Source: Microbulbifer sp. HZ11 (GTDB lineage Bacteria > Pseudomonadota > Gammaproteobacteria > Pseudomonadales > Cellvibrionaceae). Taken from it: a DNA stretch of 64,000 bases. Shown here in pieces: positions 16,567 through 28,382 of this stretch; within the stretch, counting starts at the first letter, position 1, and every line of letters starts with the position of its first letter. Location of the stretch: positions 1 to 64,000 of the forward strand of contig NZ_JELR01000005.1 of assembly GCF_000708675.1 (NCBI RefSeq), given 5' to 3'. The notes beneath the pieces were generated by a model. The model did no database searches. It was not told the DNA's origin and saw only the letters and a program-made list of their open reading frames with translations. The position numbers and the translations under genes were made by a program.

Positions 16567-18432
16567 TTAAACCACCCTCACTTCGCGGAACATGCCCGGC
16601 ATGTGATACAGCAGATGGCAGTGGTAGGCCCAGCGCCCGTAGGCATCTGCCGTTACCAGGTAGCTGATGGTGGAACCGGGCTGCACGAGTACCGTGTGTT
16701 TGCGGGGAATAAATTCCGCATCACCGGTTTCCAGTTCGCTCCACATACCGTGTAGGTGAATGGGGTGGGTCATCATGGTGTCGTTCACCAGGGTGATCCG
16801 CAGACGCTCGCCGTATTTCAGTATCAGCGGTTCGGCATTGGCGAACTTGATCCCGTCCATGGACCACATATAGCGCTCCATATTGCCGGTGAGATGCAGC
16901 TGGATTTCCCGCTGCGGTTCGCGCCGGTCGATGGTGGGGGTGAGGTTGCGGATATCCGCGTAGGTGAGCACGCGGCGGCCGTAGCGGCTCTGGTGATCGC
17001 GCAGGCCGATGCCCGGGTCATGCAGACCATTCGCCGGCATATCCGCGCGCATATCGACACCGGGGCCGTACTCGCTGGCGTGGTGTCGCACCGGCGCGTT
17101 GCTGCCGAAGCCGGCACGGCCGAGGCCGCTGGTTTTTCCCGGCATCTGGTGGCCGGCGTGCTGGCCCATGTGCTGGCTGTGATCCATGGCGCTCATATCG
17201 TGGCCAGAGTGATCCATGCCGTTCATGCTGCCCATGTCGTGGCCGCTGTGGTCCATGCCACTCATACCGCCCATATCATGGCCGGAATGATCCATGCCCA
17301 TATCGCGATGGGTCAGCACCGGGGCGTAATCCATCGCCGGTACTTCGGCGCGCAATTCTGGGTGCGGTGTCAGCGTGCCGCGGGCATAACCGCTGCGATC
17401 AATGGTCTGGGCGAACAGGGTGTAGGCGCGGTCGTCGGCGGGTTCCACCACCACGTCATAGGTTTCCGCCACGCCGATGCGGAATTCGTCCACGCTCACC
17501 GGTTCGATGTTCTGCCCATCGCTCGCCACCACGGTCATTTTCAGCCCCGGAATACGAATATCGAAAATCGACATGGCGGAGCCATTGATAAAGCGCAGGC
17601 GCACCTTTTCGCCCCGTTTGAACTGCGCCATAAAGTTGGCGTCCGGCGTCTGCCCGTTCATCAGGTAGGTGTAGGTGTAACCGGTGACGTCGGAGATGTC
17701 GCGGTCGGACATGCGCATCTCGTTCCACATCTTGCGGTCGCGCCAGGTCTGGGCCACGCCCTTCTGGCGGACTTCCTCCCACAGGTCGCCGGCGGTGCGA
17801 CGGCGGCGGTTGTAGTAGTGGCCTTCCTTTTTGAGCTTGGCGTAGATGTCGTGGGGCGACTCATCGCTCCAGTCGGTGAGCAGGATCACGTGGTCGCGAT
17901 CATAGGTCACCGGGTCCGGTTCGGCCGGGTCAATCACAATGGCGCCGTAGTGACCCTGTTGCTCCTGGAAATCCGAGTGGCTGTGGTACCAGTAGGTACC
18001 GGACTGGGTGATCGGAAACTCGTAGGTGAAGGTTTCCCCGGGACGAATACCGTTGAAACTGAGCCCGGGTACGCCGTCCATATTGCTCGGCAGGATCAGA
18101 CCGTGCCAGTGGATGGAGGTGTCGTGAGCCAGGTGGTTGGTGACATTGATGGTGACGGTGTCCCCTTCCTTCCAGCGCAGCACCGGCGCCGGTACACCAC
18201 CATTGACCGCCACTGCGGTGCGCTCACGGCCGGTGAAATTGACCGGCAGATAGTTCACGTGCAGATCAAAGCGATTGCCGCGTAAAACTTCGGGTAGAGG
18301 GTTGACCGTCTGTGCCGCGGACTCCCGGCTCGCGGGCAGTCCCGCGAGCGCGGCACCGGCGGCCATGCCGGTGACAAAGCGCCGTCGGGAAACCGGCAGC
18401 GTAGTAACGCGCTGATCAAATAACTTCTTCAT
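16567..18432 (-). CDS. copA: Periplasmic multicopper oxidase CopA (copper resistance)
   Basis: 621 residues. An N-terminal twin-arginine signal (SRRRFVTG, 15-22) directs a folded, copper-loaded protein to the periplasm. The three cupredoxin domains carry HWHG (108-111), WYHSHSDFQEQQG (148-160), HPIHLHG near 568 and HCHLLYHM (604-611), giving type 1 and type 2/3 copper ligands. Between domains 2 and 3 is a Met/His/Asp repeat (about 376-424) of MDHSGHDM-type units, as in CopA/PcoA, likely a copper-binding region. It oxidises Cu(I) to the less toxic Cu(II). It is flanked by the DUF411 gene and copB. A different gene from the P-type ATPase also called copA. Confidence 0.96.
   Translation of the reverse strand: MKKLFDQRVTTLPVSRRRFVTGMAAGAALAGLPASRESAAQTVNPLPEVLRGNRFDLHVNYLPVNFTGRERTAVAVNGGVPAPVLRWKEGDTVTINVTNHLAHDTSIHWHGLILPSNMDGVPGLSFNGIRPGETFTYEFPITQSGTYWYHSHSDFQEQQGHYGAIVIDPAEPDPVTYDRDHVILLTDWSDESPHDIYAKLKKEGHYYNRRRRTAGDLWEEVRQKGVAQTWRDRKMWNEMRMSDRDISDVTGYTYTYLMNGQTPDANFMAQFKRGEKVRLRFINGSAMSIFDIRIPGLKMTVVASDGQNIEPVSVDEFRIGVAETYDVVVEPADDRAYTLFAQTIDRSGYARGTLTPHPELRAEVPAMDYAPVLTHRDMGMDHSGHDMGGMSGMDHSGHDMGSMNGMDHSGHDMSAMDHSQHMGQHAGHQMPGKTSGLGRAGFGSNAPVRHHASEYGPGVDMRADMPANGLHDPGIGLRDHQSRYGRRVLTYADIRNLTPTIDRREPQREIQLHLTGNMERYMWSMDGIKFANAEPLILKYGERLRITLVNDTMMTHPIHLHGMWSELETGDAEFIPRKHTVLVQPGSTISYLVTADAYGRWAYHCHLLYHMPGMFREVRVV
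17161..17306 (-). repeat. Met/His-rich tandem repeat within copA
   Basis: Four to five imperfect copies of a short unit coding MDHSGHDMGxM, about 33-39 nt each, encode residues about 376-424 of the multicopper oxidase. These are methionine- and histidine-dense copper-binding motifs. The DNA repeat may expand or contract by slippage, changing the number of copper sites. Confidence 0.85.
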
Positions 18433-18440
18433 TACGCGAC

Positions 18441-18959
18441 TCAGAACTGTTGCTCGGCGTTTTCGATGCGGGCGTAGACGCTGTGTCCACCGTCCTTGTG
18501 CAGCAGCACCACGTCATAGGGGGTAAAGCGGTCGCCCACTTCCATGCCCGGACTGCCCAGGGGCATCGCCGGGACCGCCAGACCGCGGGCATTGGCGGGT
18601 GGGTTCTGTAAAAACTGGCGGATAAATTTGGCCGGTACGTGCCCCTCAAAAACATAGTCATTGTCGGAAACGCTGGTGTGGCAGGACTGGAATTCCGGGG
18701 CGATGTTGAAGCGGTTCTTCACGCCGTTCAGGTCATCCACATCCTTTGCGTCCACCGCAAAGCCCTGCTCGCTGGCGTGCTCCACCCACAGTTTGCAGCA
18801 ACCACAGGTGGCGGATTTGTATGTGGTGAGCGCGATGGCCGGTTGAGTGGAAGTCGTTTCGGCTACCCGGTTTGATGCGGCGTTCTGGGGTTGTTGCGCG
18901 CGGTCGCAGCCGGCACTGAGCAGGGCAGCGCCCAGCAGTAATGCAGTAAAAAATTTCAC
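18441..18959 (-). CDS. DUF411 periplasmic copper protein (CopG-like lipoprotein)
   Basis: 172 residues. The lipobox LSAGC (Cys18) predicts a lipid-anchored periplasmic protein. The DUF411 hallmark YKSATCGCC is at 47-55 (Cys52, Cys54, Cys55), followed by Cys93-His94 and His107, residues that could form the copper-thiolate cluster. The C-terminus has LAVPAMPLGSPGME. The family includes CopG of Pseudomonas, a thioredoxin-like protein carrying a multi-copper cluster and proposed to interconvert copper redox states. It lies 8 nt upstream of the multicopper oxidase in the same operon, consistent with that role. Family assignment is secure; biochemical role is by analogy. Confidence 0.9.
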   Translation of the reverse strand: MKFFTALLLGAALLSAGCDRAQQPQNAASNRVAETTSTQPAIALTTYKSATCGCCKLWVEHASEQGFAVDAKDVDDLNGVKNRFNIAPEFQSCHTSVSDNDYVFEGHVPAKFIRQFLQNPPANARGLAVPAMPLGSPGMEVGDRFTPYDVVLLHKDGGHSVYARIENAEQQF

Positions 18960-19079
18960 GGTACTGGTCTCTCAAAAAGTTGGAATGCGATCGATTGCCG
19001 GATTTCCGGCGAGGGATCGGATTGTCAGAAAATCAACAGAGAGGCAGCATGCGCCAGCGGTGGGCGCACCTGTCCTGTG

Positions 19080-19460
19080 TCAGGCAGGTATGGGTGGGCG
19101 AATATCGGATTCCGGCGCAGGCGAAGAGTCCAGCGGCCGGTAGGCAGTAGAGGATAAATTGCGGATAAGGAATTCGGTGTCTGCCACCGTGGTAGGCAAG
19201 GCGCTGGCACAGTGGCCAGGGCAGCAGCTGCAAGCCTGGTCACAGTCGTGTGGCGAGCCCGTGGCAGAGGCATCCTCGCAGGCGCCATTGCTGCAGTGAG
19301 CAACTTCCGCGGGCTGGTGATGCTTGGGGGAGGAAATACTGTGGCTGACTTCGGCAACCGTCGTTTCGACCTCTTCGCCCTCATGGCACGGCTGCGCCAG
19401 CGCTTCGCCACCAAGGGCAAGCAGTGCGAGCAGCAGGAATGTGCGGAAGACGTTGGTCAT
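19080..19460 (-). CDS. Small Cys/His-rich secreted protein (CzcI-like), copper operon
   Basis: 126 residues from ATG 19460; a longer frame to 19595 would overlap the phosphopantetheinyl transferase gene. A signal peptide (about 1-22, ending GGEALAQ) precedes a Cys/His-rich periplasmic part with CDQACSCCPGHC. The C-terminus ends YRPLDSSP...RPPIPA. The same plan (signal, CC-containing cluster, YRPP tail) is seen in the protein at 20408-20773, so the two are paralogous. Such proteins lead czc/cop operons and are called CzcI-like in Cupriavidus; a metal-binding or sensing role is inferred. It appears to be the first gene of the cop operon. Confidence 0.75.
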   Translation of the reverse strand: MTNVFRTFLLLALLALGGEALAQPCHEGEEVETTVAEVSHSISSPKHHQPAEVAHCSNGACEDASATGSPHDCDQACSCCPGHCASALPTTVADTEFLIRNLSSTAYRPLDSSPAPESDIRPPIPA

Positions 19461-19539
19461 TGTGCTGGTTGAGTGAAATTTATCCGACGGGAATCTTAGG
19501 TGGGAATACCCGCGCGTGCAAGTCGACGCCCTTGGTGAC

Positions 19540-20259
19540 TCAGCCGGGAAGGCCGCGCAGGATACGCTCCTGAGTGATCTCGCCAATTCCGCCATCGATG
19601 CCTGCGACCGCCAGGTGCAGGTGGCTTGCGTCCGGCAGCGGCAGCATGGCGTAGTGAAACTGCCAGGGCTCGGCAGCGCCCGGGAGGTCGTCGGCGAACT
19701 GGATACCCTGCCCCAGATGGAAACCCGCCAGATTAATGCGGGAGAGCCCTTCCGAGATACCGGTACCGCGACCTTTGAAGAACGCCTCTTTCATCGTCCA
19801 CAGGCGGTAAAAGTGCACGGGTAACAGTTCAGGTGGTGAGGCTGTTAGCAGCGACCGTTCGTCCGGGTGAAAATAGTGATTGGCGATACCCAGGAAGTCG
19901 CGCTTTCGTACCGGTTGTTCGATATCCACACCGATATCCGCCTCACAACTTACTGTGAGCGCAATCCACTGGCCGCTGTGGCTGAGACTGAAGCGGAGTT
20001 CGGGCACATCAAGAAGTTGCGGCTTGCCGGACTCCGCAATCTCAAACTGCAGGCTCTCTGGCGACTTCCCACTGATGCTCCCGAGTACCCGGCGCATCAG
20101 TGCGCGACTCAACAGGAAGCGATAACGGGCTTCCTCACTCCTGTAGCGTTCCCGCCGCGTGCGCTCGTCGTTGCTCAGCAGAGTTTCAAGGGCTCGGGCA
20201 TCGTCACTGCCCGAGGGGATATCATTGATATGTAAAAGCCAGACTGCCGGTAAGGTCAT
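19540..20259 (-). CDS. 4'-phosphopantetheinyl transferase, Sfp type
   Basis: 239 residues. FSLSHS (90-95), GVDIE (110-114) and WTMKEAFFK (154-162) are the three signature blocks of the Sfp/EntD family, supplying the Mg2+ and CoA-binding acidic residues. The enzyme moves the phosphopantetheine arm of CoA onto carrier-protein serines and so activates fatty-acid, polyketide or peptide synthases. No carrier protein or synthase gene is in the window, so its target lies elsewhere. It sits between the copper operon and the czc operon without an evident functional link. Confidence 0.92.
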   Translation of the reverse strand: MTLPAVWLLHINDIPSGSDDARALETLLSNDERTRRERYRSEEARYRFLLSRALMRRVLGSISGKSPESLQFEIAESGKPQLLDVPELRFSLSHSGQWIALTVSCEADIGVDIEQPVRKRDFLGIANHYFHPDERSLLTASPPELLPVHFYRLWTMKEAFFKGRGTGISEGLSRINLAGFHLGQGIQFADDLPGAAEPWQFHYAMLPLPDASHLHLAVAGIDGGIGEITQERILRGLPG

Positions 20260-20407
20260 TGCGCTAAAAAAATCAGAAATTGTGAAGTCATGCTAATCCC
20301 TGACCGGGAGGGCTGCCAGTGCTTTGAGTATTCTGGTGTTATTTGTTAGTTTTGGCGGCTCTAGGGAGCCTCTGATCAAGCCCCTCTTTTATGACGGTTT
20401 TTGCCAC

Positions 20408-20773
20408 ATGCCAACACTCTCCATTAATGCCCTGTTTGGCTATCTGCTGCTGACGCTGCTGGTGATCCAGCAGGCGACGGCGTGCTATGAGGGCCATGGA
20501 GATTTGGCAGAGCCAGTTGCAAACGCGGTCGTGGCGCAATCGCTGGTGGACTGTAGTGATTCAGACAGCGGCAGTCCCTGTGATGCAGCGGAGCTGGCCG
20601 GGCTGGATCAGGAGTGCAATCACTGCTGCCACTGTCATGCCGGCACCAGCCTGTGCCTGCCCGCAGGGCACTATGCGCAGTGGCCCATTCCCGGTATACG
20701 CTGGCTCGCTACTATAGACAGCACCTTTCCTCACGAGATTATCTCCGCCCTCTACCGACCTCCCATTGCCTGA
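20408..20773 (+). CDS. Small Cys-rich secreted protein (CzcI-like), czc operon
   Basis: 121 residues from ATG 20408 (an in-frame ATG at 20324 would add 28 residues; no strong ribosome site decides between them). The signal peptide (about 1-24) ends near ATACYEG. The mature part has paired cysteines in CNHCCHCHAGTSLC and a C-terminal YRPPIA tail, matching the small protein at 19080-19460. It directly precedes czcC by 72 nt. In Cupriavidus a comparable protein, CzcI, lies at the same place before czcCBA and is thought to affect regulation or periplasmic metal binding. Function here is by analogy. Confidence 0.75.
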   Translation: MPTLSINALFGYLLLTLLVIQQATACYEGHGDLAEPVANAVVAQSLVDCSDSDSGSPCDAAELAGLDQECNHCCHCHAGTSLCLPAGHYAQWPIPGIRWLATIDSTFPHEIISALYRPPIA

Positions 20774-20845
20774 GTGAACTGAAAATTCCGCGGATTCGAC
20801 GCGCATCCGCGCACCGAACTTCAACCCTCACTCGGGAATTGTTTT

Positions 20846-22186
20846 ATGTCTTTTCTTGCGACACCCGGTTACCGGTGTCTGTATGCTACTGCACGTATGC
20901 TGTTTGTATTCGCAGCATGCATTCCACTGTTATGCGTCCCCGTACAGACCGCTTTTGCCCAGAACCGCGATGCGCGGCCGTCGATCACCCTGTCGGAGGC
21001 CATCGCCAGAACGCTGAATCACCACCCCTCGCTCGCGGTCTTTGAGTACCGCCAGCAGTCCCTGGATGGCCGCGCACAAACGGCGGATCTGCGCCCCGCG
21101 CTCAACCTGGATATGGAGCTTGAGAATTTCGCCGGCACCGACGGCAGCGAAAATACGGAGATTACCGTCGGCCTGTCTTCGGTGATCGAGCTGGGTGGTA
21201 AACGCAATGCCCGCGGAGAGATGGTCGCCAGTGAGCGGCGGCTGTTGAATCTGGAGCGTGAAATCCAGGCGCTGGATCTGCTCGGCGAGGTGACCCGGCG
21301 CTACGTTCAGGTGCTCTCGGTCTCCGAACGTGTGGCGCTGGCAAAAGACACCGTGCAACTGGCGGAGGGCGCTCTGGCTTCGGTGACGGCGCGGGTCCGC
21401 GCCGGGGCCGCACCCACCGCAGAGAAGCTGCGCGCATCGGCGGCGCTTTCCCGTGCACAGCTACAGCAGCAGCGTCTGGAAAAGCAATTGCAGGCGGAGC
21501 GGATCGCGCTGGCGGCCATGTGGGGGGAGGCCAATGGGGACTTCTCTGTAGCTGGAGGGCAGTTGTACCGGATGCCGCAGGCCGACGATTTCCAGAATTA
21601 TCTCGCCCGCGCCGAGCAGAATCCCCTGCTGATGCGCTTCGCTTCCGAGGCGCGCGTGCAGCAGGCGCAGCTGCGACTGGCAAGCAGCGCCGCCCACGCC
21701 GATGTGAGTTGGGGTTTGGGGGTGCGCCAGAGCAATGAGACCGACAGTACCTCCCTGGTAGCGGGGCTCAGTGTGCCGCTGTTCAGTGGCCGTCGCGCCC
21801 GGGGGGAAATTGCCAGTGCCCGCGCCGCCCTGCAGGGTACCGCCGCGCGTGAGGATACCGCGCGTTTGCAGTTGCATACCCAGCTGTATCGCGCTTATGC
21901 GGATCGCGCCCAGGGGGTGCAGTCCGTGCGACGCCTGCGCGAGGAGATTATTCCCACGCTGACCCGCGCCATGGGGGAAACCGAGACCCTGTATCGCGCC
22001 GGTCGCTACACCTATCAGGACTGGGTGGCGGCGAGGGAAGAATTACTCGATGCCCGCAGCGCACTGATCGACAGTGCCACGCAAGCGCTGCTGGCGGGGG
22101 CTGAAATGGAACAGCTTACCGCGGCACCGCTTCTCGCCAATAACCCTGTGTCCTCGGCTGCACCAGCGACAGTGAATGAAAAATGA
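20846..22186 (+). CDS. czcC: CzcC-like outer-membrane channel of heavy-metal efflux
   Basis: 446 residues with a signal peptide (about 18-38, ending VQTAFAQ). The mature protein is a TolC/OEP-family protein with two long helical halves (SITLSEAIARTLNHHPSLAV and EQNPLLMRFASEARVQQAQL mark the repeat starts). It forms the outer-membrane exit duct of the CzcCBA complex. GGGAA precedes the ATG by about 8 nt. It is followed 14 nt later by the adaptor gene. There are no cysteine lipobox residues, so it is probably not lipidated. Confidence 0.92.
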   Translation: MSFLATPGYRCLYATARMLFVFAACIPLLCVPVQTAFAQNRDARPSITLSEAIARTLNHHPSLAVFEYRQQSLDGRAQTADLRPALNLDMELENFAGTDGSENTEITVGLSSVIELGGKRNARGEMVASERRLLNLEREIQALDLLGEVTRRYVQVLSVSERVALAKDTVQLAEGALASVTARVRAGAAPTAEKLRASAALSRAQLQQQRLEKQLQAERIALAAMWGEANGDFSVAGGQLYRMPQADDFQNYLARAEQNPLLMRFASEARVQQAQLRLASSAAHADVSWGLGVRQSNETDSTSLVAGLSVPLFSGRRARGEIASARAALQGTAAREDTARLQLHTQLYRAYADRAQGVQSVRRLREEIIPTLTRAMGETETLYRAGRYTYQDWVAAREELLDARSALIDSATQALLAGAEMEQLTAAPLLANNPVSSAAPATVNEK

Positions 22187-22200
22187 TTTCAGGTAACACC

Positions 22201-26285
<4,085 letters not shown>

Positions 26286-26329
26286 AATTGTCGACTTTCT
26301 GGGGCCCCTTGTCTGAGGGCCAAGGCTTA

Positions 26330-26381
26330 GCTTCGTGCCGCAGTGCTACCGGATACTGCGAGGTAGCCTCGCTTACGAAGC
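26330..26381. repeat. Two-segment hairpin downstream of czcA
   Basis: GCTTCGT (26330-26336) pairs with ACGAAGC (26375-26381), and inside it GCTACC (26345-26350) pairs with GGTAGC (26362-26367). There is no T-run after it. It could stop or stabilise the czc transcript, or be part of the palindromic element that follows. Confidence 0.6.
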
Positions 26382-26407
26382 CCTAAAGTTTTCGAGAAGG
26401 TGTCGAT

Positions 26408-26503
26408 ATCGGGTGTGAACTTCTGAGACCTTCCGCGAGAGGGACCTCGCGGAAGAGCCCCCATGGATGGGTTCACGTCGTGTCTCAGAAGTTCACACCC
26501 GAT
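26408..26503. repeat. REP/MITE-like palindromic element with 22-bp perfect inverted repeat
   Basis: Positions 26408-26429 and 26482-26503 are perfect inverted copies over 22 bp (ATCGGGTGTGAACTTCTGAG plus AC). Inside is a second perfect hairpin, CTTCCGCGAG (26430-26439) with CTCGCGGAAG (26446-26455), followed by CCCCCATGGATGGGTTCAC. No gene or transposase is encoded. The nested layout resembles repetitive extragenic palindromes spread in marine gammaproteobacteria. It lies between czcA and radA. Confidence 0.75.
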
Positions 26504-26566
26504 AGGGGCATCGCCACAGCACTAAAAAAGAGCTAATACCACCGCACCCTGAACAGAGAGAAAACC

Positions 26567-27961
26567 TTGGCCAAAAAATCCAAAACCGCGTTTGTCTGCA
26601 ATGAGTGCGGAGCCGACTACACAAAATGGGCGGGGCAGTGTAATGCCTGTGGGGCCTGGAACAGCCTGAGTGAAGTGCGGCTGGGGCCTGCGCATACCGA
26701 TAGCCGCGCGGCAAATTTTACCGACGCACAGGCGGGCTACGCGGGCGCGGCGGGACAGGGCAAGGTTCAGAAGCTTTCCGAGATTGATCTCAGTGAGCTG
26801 CCCCGAATTCCCACCAATGCCAGTGAACTGGATCGGGTGCTGGGTGGTGGGCTGGTGCCGGGTTCGGTGGTGCTGATTGGTGGTCATCCCGGTGCGGGTA
26901 AGTCCACCGTACTGTTGCAGACCCTGTGTCACCTCTCGCAGAAGCTACCCGCTCTGTATGTAACAGGGGAGGAGTCCCTACAGCAGGTAGCCATGCGCGC
27001 TAAGCGATTGGGGCTGCCCGCAGATCATCTGCAGATGCTTTCGGAAACCAACGTCGAGCAGATCTGCCTCACCGCTGGCGAGGTGAAGCCCAAGGTGATG
27101 GTAGTGGACTCCATTCAGGTCATGCATATGGCCGAAGTTCAGTCCGCACCCGGCTCCGTGGCGCAGGTGCGCGAGAGTGCGGCGTATCTGACGCGCTTCG
27201 CCAAGCAGACCGGAACCGCATTGATTCTGGTTGGCCATGTCACCAAAGATGGCACCCTCGCCGGACCCAAAGTTCTTGAGCACATCATTGACTGCTCCAT
27301 CATGCTCGAGGGCTCCCACGACTCCCGCTTCCGCACCCTGCGCGCACACAAAAACCGCTTTGGCGCGGTCAATGAACTGGGGGTGTTTGCGATGACCGAA
27401 CAGGGCCTCAAGGAAGTCTCCAACCCCTCCGCCATTTTCCTGCAGCGCGCCGATGAAATCGCTGCGGGTTCGGTGGTGACTTCCGTGTGGGAAGGTACTC
27501 GCCCGCTACTGGTCGAACTGCAGGCGTTGGTGGACGATAGCAGCCTCGGCAACCCGCGTAGGGTTGCGGTGGGGCTGGATCAAAACCGCCTGAACATGCT
27601 GCTCGCAGTGCTGCACCGCCACGGTGGGGTACTGGTGGGCGATCAGGATGTGTTTATCAACGTGGTGGGCGGTGTGAAAGTGATGGAAACCAGCGCGGAC
27701 CTGACGCTGCTGATGGCCGTGGTTTCGAGTTTCCGCAATCGCACCCTGGACCGGGATCTGATGATCTTTGGCGAGGTAGGTCTGGCTGGTGAAATTCGCC
27801 CGGTGCCTTCTGGTCAGGAACGGCTGAGAGAAGCGGCCAAACATGGTTTCCGCAAGGCGATTGTGCCGGCCGCAAATCGGCTCAAAACCGATATAGAGGG
27901 TATGCAGGTAATTCCGGTGAAAAGTCTATCCGAAGCTCTAAATGCTTTGGATATGGCTTAA
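26567..27961 (+). CDS. radA: DNA repair protein RadA
   Basis: 464 residues from a TTG start at 26567 with a GAGAG ribosome site. The four-cysteine zinc finger is at 11-28 (C11-x2-C14, C25-x2-C28), the Walker A motif GHPGAGKST at 106-114, and the RadA-specific KNRFG motif at 262-266. The C-terminal domain resembles Lon protease but has no proteolytic function in this family. RadA is a RecA-related helicase that extends branches during recombination and repair. Length and motifs are all standard. A palindromic element lies upstream and may separate its expression from that of the czc operon. Confidence 0.97.
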   Translation: MAKKSKTAFVCNECGADYTKWAGQCNACGAWNSLSEVRLGPAHTDSRAANFTDAQAGYAGAAGQGKVQKLSEIDLSELPRIPTNASELDRVLGGGLVPGSVVLIGGHPGAGKSTVLLQTLCHLSQKLPALYVTGEESLQQVAMRAKRLGLPADHLQMLSETNVEQICLTAGEVKPKVMVVDSIQVMHMAEVQSAPGSVAQVRESAAYLTRFAKQTGTALILVGHVTKDGTLAGPKVLEHIIDCSIMLEGSHDSRFRTLRAHKNRFGAVNELGVFAMTEQGLKEVSNPSAIFLQRADEIAAGSVVTSVWEGTRPLLVELQALVDDSSLGNPRRVAVGLDQNRLNMLLAVLHRHGGVLVGDQDVFINVVGGVKVMETSADLTLLMAVVSSFRNRTLDRDLMIFGEVGLAGEIRPVPSGQERLREAAKHGFRKAIVPAANRLKTDIEGMQVIPVKSLSEALNALDMA

Positions 27962-28010
27962 GTGTCAGTCGGGGTATTAATTTCCAACCTCGTCTGTATA
28001 AGTCGCCAGC

Positions 28011-28382
28011 TCAGGTTGATAAGAGAGCATCGAGCAGTATTGCCAAAATCATCGTTGTACCAGATATGAAGAAAGTCCAGAAAAAAATTATGGCGAGGAA
28101 GCGATCAAATTTATTTGTATTTCTTCTTATTACTTCGGAGTTCGCATTGAGAGAGGATAGCCGACCTCTCTCCAAGACTTTGTGAAATTTTCGAGGTGTG
28201 GCTAAAGCCTGTGCAGCATTGAAAATATCCCAGCCGCTGACCAATTCAAGCCCTAATTGATCTTTTGTATCTGGGTTTTTCCTTAATCTCTTAACAGTTA
28301 CCTGCCCGAAAACAACGAATAGCAGCCATCCGATTAAAAGGCCAAGAAAAGAAAACAGAACAACGAAATTTAGCGTATTCAT
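28011..28382 (-). CDS. Small two-helix membrane protein, possible immunity protein
   Basis: 123 residues with predicted membrane helices at about 6-28 and 93-117 and a charged cytoplasmic or periplasmic loop between them. I recognise no named family. Its ATG overlaps the stop of the preceding gene by 4 nt (ATGA), so the two are a coupled pair. The base composition is visibly more AT-rich than the neighbouring genes, which suggests acquisition by transfer. Small membrane proteins placed directly after pore-forming toxins often give immunity to the producer; that is the working hypothesis here and is not shown by sequence. Confidence 0.65.
   Translation of the reverse strand: MNTLNFVVLFSFLGLLIGWLLFVVFGQVTVKRLRKNPDTKDQLGLELVSGWDIFNAAQALATPRKFHKVLERGRLSSLNANSEVIRRNTNKFDRFLAIIFFWTFFISGTTMILAILLDALLST

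Noticed and set aside
16756-18285. 509-codon open frame antisense to the multicopper oxidase
   Set aside because: Composition is Val/His/Ala-biased as expected for the complement of a GC-rich gene; the opposite strand has all multicopper-oxidase motifs.
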